The notes beneath the pieces are model-generated. The model saw only the letters and a list, made by a program, of their open reading frames with translations, did not search any database and was not told the origin of the DNA. A program made the position numbers and the translations under genes. Positions 12,801-24,800 of a stretch of DNA of 64,000 bases are shown here, piece by piece. Source of the DNA: Anarhynchus alexandrinus (Eukaryota > Chordata > Aves > Charadriiformes > Charadriidae); NCBI GenBank assembly GCA_008711295.1, contig VUYV01000088.1, forward strand, positions 2,993,812 through 3,057,811, in the 5' to 3' direction. Position 1 is the first letter of the stretch. Every line of letters begins with the position of its first letter.

Positions 12801-15800
12801 CACTCACACGCCTTCAATCCCAGGGCTGAGAAACACCTTGCCCATTAGCTAGATCCAGCCAAAGAGAACAAGTAATTTTGTCCAGAGATACCGCTGCTTT
12901 TCTTCCTTCCTCACAGCCCTAGTCCTTACTCATGGCAAGTCATACACGAATCGCAAAACCAAACTGCAGACATCTCCTCTTCACAGACACCTCTCTGATC
13001 ACAGGATGGGGCAAAAGGTGTGCATCTCCTTGAAGGAGCAGCGGTGAACCTTTGGCTCTCCAGAGATTCTGAGCTGGCGCTCATTCTGAGCAGTGAACTA
13101 CAATACTTTTAAAAATCAGTTTAGCATCAGAAAACAAAATTCAGTTGCCACTAGATGCTCTCATGACAGGCTTTGCTGCAGCCAATGAATAGTACGTCAC
13201 GAATTTTCTGACTTAGCTTAAGTTTCCTGGAAATTTTTATGAGACAAATAATTTTTTCCTCAACTGTAAATGGCATAATTTTGAAGGGGAAAAAAATTAC
13301 AGTCTCTCTGACTAGAAGATATCTCATGAAATCATTATTCTTCAAAAGAGGTTACTTTGCAATCTCATAACTTCATATATGAAGCAAGACCTACCTAGAT
13401 GAAGCTAGCACTATATTTGACTACGCTGCATTTTTAGGAAACAAAACTCAAGAAATGGTGAACTTGGATATTTTCCCCACAAAGATTCTCCCTCAAATAG
13501 AGTAACTATTGCCTTCACTTGCTTTTTCCGTTTATGAAAACACAAATTTCTATGTTATATATTCACTTTTGGAATACAAATGTCAAACTATCTTTCTTTT
13601 CTCGAGAAGGCTGGTACTTTCAGAGAAGACTGTGGATAACCACCAGGACTGGCAAGTGTTCTCGAGACCCAACATGGGAAATCTGGACTCAAGGTCCAGA
13701 AATGTCTCAGTGGATTCTTCATACCAGATCAGAAAAACAGAGAAAGCTCCTCTACTTGCCCACATGGCTCTACAACACACTCAAGAGTTCAAAGTCACAC
13801 GTGGATTCCACCCATGAAGAAAGTCTATACGGAATGACAAAGACCCACAGAATCAACCCAGTGCTATACATCATTAATTTAACATACCTTCAAGACTTCT
13901 CTAAAGATGACAAAATACATACTGACTGCACCTGCATGTAACAGGTATTAGTAGGCAATTCGATGTGGTAGAACTCACAATTTTATAGCGTGGGAAACAA
14001 GCAACTATGCCGGGGATTAAACAACATTTTCTGTTTCTTTAGGCTCATTTTAAATAAAATACATCTTTCTACGACAGAGCGTGAGGGTCTGTTTATGGCA
14101 GGATCACAGCATTTGGTAGGACAGCTCCAGAAATGCCTTTACAACACTGCATCAGACAGATAATCTTCTGAAGAAAATAAAGGACTTGCTTTGATGGGCT
14201 GCCAACACCAGAAACAAACACTGTTCTTTCCTTAAAGCGGTAAACTGCAATGGAAAAAGAGAGGACAAAAGAAAGCGCAATCCTAGAAAAAAAGTAAATA
14301 GGCTTGAAAATGCTCTGTAAGACCTCTGCCACCGGTTAGTACAGCGCGTAGGCAAAAGTACCAAGAGCGGTACTATAAGTGAAAAGGATAAAGGCAATTT
14401 TTCACTTTCGGGAATGTGAGAAATGTCTTATGATTTTCCGCAAGAACTGTGTTTGTTTTTCACTGATAGGCGTTGCTTGTTTCTCTCTAATAAAAACTAT
14501 GCTCCTACAACCTACAAAGTTAATTAACTCCACAGAGATAATAAACCTAAATTGAAAAGCATTCCTTGTACACGCAAGTCACGAGGATGAGTGATTATAC
14601 CACCACCTTTTTAACCATCAAAAAAACTGGCATTAAGCTTCATAATGACCCTAAATAAATATTTATCCCCATGTTTAAAGACGGGGAAATTTTAACACAG
14701 GCATGCAGCAGCGTGCCTCAAGTGGCACAACAAGGGGTTTTCCGTAATGCAACCCGCAATCGCATTACTGTATCCCATTAGGAGACTCAAGAGAGTTGTT
14801 TAGTGTTAGACATATTGGGATAAACCTAATAATTCCAGTCTTCTTCTGTCTGTGTTTGTAGATAAGTTTACCACAGAAGTATTTGTTACAGATCAGATTT
14901 AATGCCTCCAACTGAGATGTTGAATCATACTTCTAATTTTTCCTCAGTGGTGAGTAAACACTCCAGGAGTCCAAAAACACCCAGAACATTTTACCATTAG
15001 CCTGAATTTCCAAATTTCTTATCAGTGTTATTGCTACTTTCAATATTTGCTTTCCTCCTTTGTTGTTGATTCCTTTTATCAAGCGTAGGAGAAAATGCTG
15101 ACCGATAATAAGCACTTTCTTATTTAGGTGTGTAAATATGTTATGAACTACTACTGCAGCGGCTTTGGGTCCATCCCAAAGCACCACCTGCCCTTCCTGG
15201 AGGAATGCATCTCCTATTCCCAGCTCCCACGTTCTCAGGCCGTGGCAGGAGCCACATGCAGCCTCCTTTCACAACGCACCCATTAATCCTACAACTACTT
15301 GTCCTCCCAAAAATGCTTCACGGAGGCTCTCAGCGTGTTAAGCAACAGTGCAGGAACTGCCAGAGGAAAAGAGTATGTCTGTGCTTAACGACAACTTCAG
15401 CAGCTTCTTTCATGTATACACAGTTAAAAGGAAACACCTGTAGCTAAAGCACGTTAAACAGAGGGAAACATGTTTCTCCTTCAATTTTGTATTCTCGCTA
15501 AAATTATAAGAATTGTGCCCATTGAAGCCAAGAGAAATTTTTAAGATTTTCAAGTGTCTCTGATGTGCTATCGAAAAATAACTGTCACCTGCAGACAGGC
15601 TGTTAAATAGCATCAGGCAAGTGCAGGGCTACAGAGATTTGGCTGAGAAATGCTTGATTGAAGAGCATCCTTACAGATATGTGGACAAAGCCGCGGTAGA
15701 CACATTGTATTTTAGGGTACAATTCGTTTTCTCTACATCATGTGCAGGATTTCTACATAATTTGGCGTATTGGGAATCGTTAGGTTCAGCAGTTCACTAA

Positions 15801-18800
15801 AATCAAATATTGGGCTTGTTTAAACCAACCACGTGCCCTATGCATCAGGATCAGAACTCCATATGATGCAGTATTTTGGCTGATCAGCGGCATCCCCCCA
15901 CTTCAATACACAAAATCTCTCTGTAAAGGAAGAACGTTAAGATTTCTGTGCCATGCAATGATCTCAACGTCGAAACACAATCCTTGCTTTTAGAATTAGT
16001 ATAATACCTAAAACAATTTAGAGATACACAACAGTCTAGTCCATGCTAATAGTAAAGATCCACTTGTCTCCTGAATTTTACAGCACAACTTGACGATTCC
16101 AAAGCACTTAAACTATCAGTTTATAGTAACAGGATAGTATTTCTATACTTTATAAAAATCACAGAATCATTTAGCTCATTAGAGCTATCCATTTTCAGAA
16201 GCCCATTTTTAATTAAATTATTGCCAAGTTCCACTGAAACATAAAGCAACGCACCAAGCAAGCAAAATATTAAAAAGCACAATACAGACATAGCAAATTA
16301 CAGCAATTTTACTTGAAGATGTGTAAACAAAAAAGATCTTTTTTTAAGCTTCACTAATGTAAAAAATACATTAGGAAACGTGTATAAACATGACAGTACT
16401 CTCAACTGCACGTTAGTATGCTACCTTTTACACTAGTTTTCTGTAGAATTTGTGACAAGTCATTCAATAGTATTTTCTGAAGTTTAAGGAAACAAACAAG
16501 ATTTCTATTTCTCATCAAGAAGTGCAATTAATGTAACCTATAATATCAGTAAACTCATACTTTAGTCTTGAAAGCTAATTTAACTTTTCTTTTTCTTACG
16601 GGAAAAAGTTGGCACACAGACTTGGCTTAACCTAAGCCTTCCCCATATCTAGAGTCAATACTAGCAATAAATATAAAAGTATTTGTGCCTAATTCTGGAA
16701 GAACAATGCCATTGAAGTGACCTGTAGTTGCCAAGTTACAACACTGATGCAGCACGTGAAACAAGCCCATTCTTCTGTGCAATGACATAGCCACGTCTTT
16801 GCCCAAAATCATAGAATCATTTAGGTTGGAAAAGACCTTTAAGATCATAGAGTCCAACCATCAATCTAACACTGCCAAAACCACCACTAAGCCACGTCCC
16901 TCAGCACCACATCTACACACCTTTTAAATACCTCCAGGGATGGGGACTCCATCACCTGCCTGGGCAGCCTGTTCCAACGCTTGATAACACTTTCTGTGAA
17001 GAAATTTTTCTTAATATCCATCCTAAACCTCCTCTGGTGCAACTTGAGGCTGTTTCCTCTTGACCTATCGCTTGCTACTTGGGAGAAGAGACTGATCCCC
17101 CCCTCACTACAACCTCCTTTCAGGGAGCTGTAGAGAGTGATAAGGTCTCCCCTCAGCCTCCTCTTCTCCAGGCTAAACAACCCCAGTTCCCTCAGCCGCT
17201 CCTCATAAGACTTGTGCTCCAGACCCCTCACCAGCTTCATTGCCCTTCTCTGGACACGCTCCAGAATCTCAATGTCTTTCTTGTAGTGAGGGCCCGAAAC
17301 TGAACACAGTACTCGAGGTGGGGCCTCACCNCTTTCTTGTAGTGAGGGGTCCAAAACTGAACGCAGTACTCGAGGTGGTGGGCCTCACCAGTGAGTACAG
17401 GGGGAATAATCGCTGCCCTCATCCTGCAATTAATACTTTTGGATGGATTTTAGAAATGGAAATGAGAGAGAAGAAAAAAGTCATATCAACAAGAATCTTT
17501 CCAGCAGAAGGTATGAAAACTTCGAAGTAAGCAATATTATCAAGGCATAAAACAGGAATACTTTGCCAAATTCTCCCCTACCAGCTGCATGACCTGCCTC
17601 CATTTGTTGTTAAGGTAAGCATACTTCCAGCTGATGGACTCCATAGCCTTCCTTCCCAGCATGACACAGAAGAAGGAAGATATGCTTACCCCTCAGTTTA
17701 GTTTTAGAGTCAGAAGCTTTCTTTGAGTAAACTCCTGTCAACCTGTATAGCATCAAAGTCTTCAATGAGGGAAAAAAAAGGTTTTGGTTACGATGGTTGA
17801 GGAAAAAGACCACCAGTGCTTTAGATTAAATTTTTTTAATTCTGAAAATGGATTTTTTACGCTGCTGCTGCTCACAAGCATTCACAAGAAAAACCCTACA
17901 ACTTAATTAAAAATTTACAAAAGGATGATTTGTTTAATTATTGTCTAGCAAATCTCTGTGGAATGCAGCAAAACTAATAAGATTCAGGTGAGTTTCCATC
18001 TGCGGCAGCTAGTAAATCTTTCCACGCTGGGAGAAATGCAGGCAGTAAAAATAGGAGGCAAGAGGATGCAAAATGAACCTTGAAATTAGGTGGAGTAAAG
18101 GAAATGATTCTTCTACAAAACATACGCTGACATAAAGCAGAACTGTGTTCAAGGAATATCAGATCCTTTATAGTAATTTTTGTAGTTCTCATCATTATCT
18201 GGCCATTAGAGTAAAAATGACATTTCCGGGTTCTCAGCCTTGAGGAGGAAGTCTGGGACCAGGAGGAAGGCTGATGGGCTATATTTACAACAGAGAATTG
18301 GGATACAGACTTGAAAGGAAAGAAGAAAAGAGAAGAATCACGAAATTAAAAAAAAGAAAGAAAAAAATACACAGGAAGGGTAGGAGAGTAGGAAAATTAG
18401 GAGGCATTTCCTGAATGATTTGTGGAATAAAATTAAATTAAGAGCTAATTTAGGAAATAAAACACAGTAACGACCCTGACAGCTCAGACTGAATTTACCC
18501 AGCAAAGCTCCCAGCACAGTGACAGGCTGAGGCACGCGTGTGGTGGTGCATCCCCAGCATGTCTTCTCAGCCCCCAGTGCAGCTCCTGAACCAGAGGTGG
18601 TACCTCATTAATGGAAGTAAAACCCACCTATCTCTAATTGCTTAAGGAATCCAAGTAACCTTTTGACATCCACAGCTTCCTATGGTTTTCACTGTTTGAC
18701 AATGTGCAAAGTGCTCTGTTTGCTTGGTATCCGCCAATGGTATTTTCATTGGACACTGGTTAACTCCTGTGTTATCAGAGATCAATTACCATTCCCTTGC

Positions 18801-21800
18801 CTACAAAACAAAACGATGAATAACCTTGAGAAGGTGACATCTACTGTATCCACCATCCCCACCGTTCCTCTGCTAAGCTGAAATGCCCTAGCCAATGTAA
18901 TTATTCCTCATATGGAAGCTGTTCTGCATCTTTGATCATTCTTGTTACCCTCCTCTCTGCAATTTCTAGTCCTAACAGAAAGAAAACCTGTAGGAAAAGC
19001 TGGAAGAAAACACAAAGGTTACAAAAGATAGTTTGCTTAAACAGTACTCCTTATAATGTTAAATTACTAATTAGCAGAACATGCCAACTACACCCAGTAC
19101 ATATACAATACTATTTTCCCAGCACACTAGGGAGTTTGATTTTAAATATAACAAATTAAAAATTGTCTAATTTATGACCATAAGACCTTTGGTATCAATT
19201 TATACCATAGACCCTAATCCTGCCTCCTAATCCCTGCCTCCCACTTAGGGAATAGAACTAGGAACAGAGTTCTTCCCTGGGTATTACAGTTTCTCAACTG
19301 TCAGAAATCAGCAATTTGGCAGCCTTCTTGAGCTAAAAAGCCCCCCCCTCCCCCCCAAAAAAGGCATTTAATAGCCATGGCATAGATCTTTCTTCCCCAA
19401 GTTTTGATTCTACATACTCAGAACTTCTGGTTCCCAAGCATCTCGAGAAGTCAGTCCCACGACTGAGTTGTTCATTATGTGAAGCAAACAAACCAACCAA
19501 CAAACCCATTTTCTTTTGCCTCCCTTAAGCTCAATATTTTCACTAGGTATTGCTTTCCTTTTCAGTTATGAAAAAACAGTGAATATTCTTTCCCTTGATA
19601 GCCTTTTCTATACTGTTACGGCTTTACAAATTTCTATCGTATCCTCCACTCAGCTGTCTCTTCTCTAAACTAAACTAAACACCTCTAATCCATTTAGTCT
19701 CACTTAACACAGTACAAAGTACAGTCTGTGTATTTCTTAATTCAGTCTGAATATAGAGAATGCGGGAAATACGCGGAGTACTTCTCCTGGCCTTCCAAAC
19801 CACATCATCTATATGAGAAACAGTTTACATGTTAACTTGCACCCGTATTTTCTTTCCCCAAACTTGAAGATTTCTCGTGAAATGCAGTGTTATGAAAACA
19901 CTGTAATTTGTTGCACAGCAAATTTTACCTGCAGTTCTTCAGAAAATAGAAACATACTCTTTTCCATACTGTTATACAAGTATCAACACACACTACAAGA
20001 ACTGCAGAATTCTTCAATAATAGTGAAACCATGACTTTCAAGAAATAACATGTTTCGTAAAGAAACAAAAACTGTACTACAGAGATCACAGTTAAACACA
20101 AAATTATGGTTATGAGAAGAAATGGAGGGGAAAATGGTGGTGTGTAAAGTACACCAAGTAATATTAAAAAAAACCCACCAAACTTTAAAACAAATAACTT
20201 CAACAAACAGCACTAAGACAGCTCTTGATATTCAGTTAATCTTACCTGTTCTCGAGACTCGCACACAGAAAACTTCACATCCAACTAAACCGCAAATGTT
20301 TTTAAGTTATTAAAATATCATCTCTGAAGGTACTTCACAAGCATGCTAGTCCCATGAACTTCAATATTCTTTTAGCTTTCAGGGTTTCACCCCTCCTAGC
20401 TATCTCAATTATGATTTAAGGTTACCGTTCCATTGTAAGAAAAACAACAGATGTCCTAAAGAACTGATGCGGTATATTGAAAAGCTTGAACATACAAGAT
20501 TCCTCATTAAAGTAACACAGCATTATATAAATACATTTGACAGACCACAATGTCTAAAAATGTGTTTATTCTTGTCATTATAATTAGTGGGCTAAACCTG
20601 AACTCATTCTGCCAATACCAATTAATATCATCTATGGCCAGTTCAAAGTGGACACGATGATCACAGACGACATGGAATTTAGTACATGTTAAGATGGTAC
20701 CACTTCACACAATGCTTATCAACCCGAAATTGCAACAACCAGATGAAGGCATTTATCAGAGCAGTACATTTCCCAAACTTTTGGAGCTAACCCTGCAAGG
20801 AAATTAAAATTCTAACAGTCAAAGCCCTTTGAAGCTTGGCCATGTGATAGATTTATGTTCCTGCATCTCTTCATAAGCCTTCAGGCTCTAGCTCCATTCT
20901 GGGGAAGTATTTGTAGATTATTTTTTTTTAATTTGTTTTTTATATGCTTTGAAGAAAAACCATCAGGAAGTCTCACTGACATCCAAAATGAATAAAGCAG
21001 CTTGCATTATAGTATTATTATTCCAGATAAAAACCGTCCTGGTTTCCCCACTCAGTGTCATCTTGCCTTATAAAAGCTAACTCATGATACTAACAAAGTA
21101 AAATCTTAGCAAGACAAAGCAGCTATGGGCTTAAAGTAAGGTCATGGATTAAGCTCTAACACTAATCTTCACTAGGTTATTATCTTTTTTTTTTTTTTCC
21201 ACGTTTTCGGAGCATAGGATTGGAAGCTACTACCAAGGTCACCATGTCCAGACTGCTGCTACTCCAAGAACCTGTAATACATTAATTCTTTCCTAAAATG
21301 CGAGCTCTGCCTTGAGGCAATCAGACTTTTTCCTTGACCATGATCCAGAACGTTACTGCTGACAGAACCATTCCCATTTCCAGACCAACTGCACCAGCAG
21401 CTGATTCATCTCAATTTAACCTTGTGCTAACATTGTACTTGAAGTTATTTTCCCTCCTTAATGTTTATCTTCCTAATAAGAAAAAAATAGAGTAAATTTA
21501 TTTACTGTAAAGTAAATACAACGCAATAAAAAAAGAAAACAGTAAACTTTTATTTTGGTAGCCAATCTCTTTAGTCTTTCTGAACACTTAATTCATTTCT
21601 CCTGGATAACACTGAAGCCTAACTCTGCATCTATTATACTTTGTGTTTTTTTTTTCCCTCCTAAGCAGTAACCCAAATTCTACCCTATATCCCACAAAAT
21701 GTCTCACCAGTGCCTTATGCAATAGCACACAGTACTCCTTATTTCCCCATCATATTTCAGGATGCATTTCCTTTCCCTCAAATCACGTAATTATTATGTG

Positions 21801-24800
21801 ATCACCTAATACATCCGGTTGTCTTCCTTCTTAGTCACAGCCAACTGCCAAGTTCCTAGCATACAGCAAAAATTCTCCTAGCCCATAATGGTACGACTTA
21901 AAGCTATTGGAAGACAGCACAACAGAAATATGATGAAATTTAACCAGTGACATGCAATTCACACTGTATAATTCTGGCTGGAAAATGACTCCTAAGTCTG
22001 TGTCATCAACCAATATAACCAGCGTACATTTGCTTTTTACTGATGATGATTTACTGATAAATAGTAACAAGTAAGACCGGTCTTAAGATAAAGATCCACG
22101 AAGAATATCACTATTACAACATAGTCTAGTCTAATATTTGCATTTTCTCTCCCTTTTAGCCAGTTATTTCTCTAATGAAGTCCAAACATGGAATCTGTTT
22201 CACTTTCTCTACAAAACTCAGTTACTGAAGAAAGCATAAGGTGCAACCTTCTTTGTTAAAACCGAATTCCATTTATTGCATTTAAGATTTACCTCCACGT
22301 TTAATTATTTCTTCCTTCCAAGATTTCCTCTTATATCTTCCACGTGAATCATATTATCCTCATAATTACATATGAAAAGACCACTTTGTATTCTGCAATC
22401 TTTTAGCACTATTTCTGACTTGTTCGGATTAAAGAAAACACATGTTATGGCACAGACGATTGGAAATCTAATTTTGTGCAGGGTGTGACGGTGGAAGACA
22501 TACACCCCTCTGACTTGAGCATATGAATTTTGCTCTGTATCAACTGACATCACTGTCCTTACTGAAAAATGAGAGGAATGATTAATTTATAGGTAAGGAC
22601 ACAGAAAATATTTGTCGTTGCCTTAGAATTTCTTTTCTTTTCCTTCTTTTAGATAGGAAAACAAGTTCTGAAATTTTCTTAGCAAGATCTAATTCAGCTT
22701 AGTATCTTTATCTACACTTGCTGATATCCAAGTCTACAGTTTCTGTATCTACAGTGCACACAAGGTGAAGAGTCAGGTTGCATTCAAGTAGTTGAACTGT
22801 GATGACCAGGGTTCCTCCTCATTCAAAAAAATTCAGACTATGGATCTCGAGACAGACTTTTTTTAATAAGAGAAGATGCAGCAGAACTTAGCATCAGTGA
22901 GTATTTTACCCCTGACATTAGTGGAACCAGGATCTCACTCAACCCCTTCATGCCTACCCTAGTTTCCCACACACCTAAGTATGCGGACACAAAGCTCAGT
23001 TCTGTTCACAGCAGCATAAAATCCCGTTTGACTTGTGAAGGTCGAGAAGCCTATGAAATGAGTTACCAGTATTACATTTTTGCACCTCAGTTTATCAGAC
23101 ATATTTTCCTGCTGGACCACAAAAAAAATTATATCAAAAGGAAACAGGTGGTAGGAGGGAAGAGGAAACACAAATAAAAACACAAACAAAAAAAAGCAAA
23201 GCCCAAAAATTCCAAGGGTACTTAAGGAAACAATGTGAAAGATACTGATCGGCAAATACTGCTTTCCTTGTTCCGGCTGGACCGTCAAGATTAAATCTCC
23301 CCAAACCAAGATCCAGCATGAGCGTGGATATTGAACCCTGAAAAAAAATCTAGCCTACAGAAGAAGGGGAGTTAGGAGAAAAGCAACATCTTGCAACTGC
23401 TCTCCAGCTGTAAAGAAGTCATCCCCCAGCAGTGAAAGGCGACTTCTTCCTGCTCTGTGATAAAGACAGCAATCACAGAGACAAATTAAGTGGAAGTGCA
23501 TTTTAACCTGTTAAAGCCTTTATACTTTTAACTGTTGTTTGTGGTTAGTATATTAACTCCTTCTTTAGAAATATAATTGTTGATTGTTGAAGGTATTTGT
23601 TATTTAGTGTAACTAAATGCTATTTACAAAAGCTTTTGCAAGACTTGGGATGAATTTCTAAGAAAGCGTTGTCCAGATAGAGAACTGTATGTAAGGAGAA
23701 TAAACTACCAGAAACTGGGTTTGTTTTATCATTTTCACAGAGATAATGAGCAATATTCAGACAGTTACAGGATAAAATGAAATCGTCAGTAGGCAATCCT
23801 TGATCTTGTTTGCCAACTAGGGAGATGGATACACCTGGAGTGGCTCTTTGATAGAACTGGACTCCACAGACAGAAATGTCTGATATCCATCTGGTGCTGT
23901 ACGTATATTTTGTAATTGGCAGCCTTTCTACATAAGAAGAAACATGTTGCTCAGCCTTGCCTGTTCACATAAAATGTCATTACAACCTCTACATTTTGCA
24001 CGGGAGACAAATTTGTAAAATCTGGCAAGTCTGCCCTGAGTTCCAGACAAATCAACATGCACCCTGTAAGTCCTACTTTTCCTCTTTGAATTTCCAGCCT
24101 GTTAGTAAGGCATCCACAAAGGTCACCTTGGGCAGAAATGAAGGGTCAAAGGGAACTCCTTTCTGTTCACTGCGTCCTTTCATGACTTTAGAGAAGAAAG
24201 GTAAGCAGTCTAGCAAAAGCACGTGCCCCTAGAGTACACAATACCACAAGCCGAAGTTTACATGTGGCCACATAATTGAATATGCCGGTTCTCAGCGCAA
24301 CGCGCAGTTTGGCCATCAGCCACATGCTGAGGCTGAACAGTCTTTGGAGCCTGCTCTGGTGGAGGTACGTTCTGAGTAACAGCTCAAGGTGTCCTCAATG
24401 AAATTAAGTGTCTCAACTGCAACTCAAGCACATGACTCAGGGTTCCTTCTTGACGTCCTACGCACACTTCCCTTTCTCTGCTTAGGTTGCTAAATAAAGT
24501 GTTGTAGCATCTTCTACTTGCATTTGTTTGAGACTATCTGAGTATCGTGCTTTGTCATTTGAACTCTGGAGTTCTTGAACTTAGTGTCACGCTGTATCGT
24601 GTAATCACTCACTTGTACACACACCCGCTCCACACTCCACTCACTTTTCTGTCACACCGAATGCCAAAAATAATCCTGAAACAGAAACTACGTCATACCT
24701 TACATGACTAAAAGCTAAGCGTATTGTACCTTGACAAGAATATGAGGTTTTTGCACCCAGAAGAAAACCACCATTTTCCCCTAGTAGGACACAAAAGGAA

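Noticed and set aside
13509..13941. Two overlapping plus-strand ORFs of 102 and 140 codons
   Set aside because: Overlapping frames of similar length with no recognisable motif, inside an ITSN2 intron and antisense to it; taken as chance.
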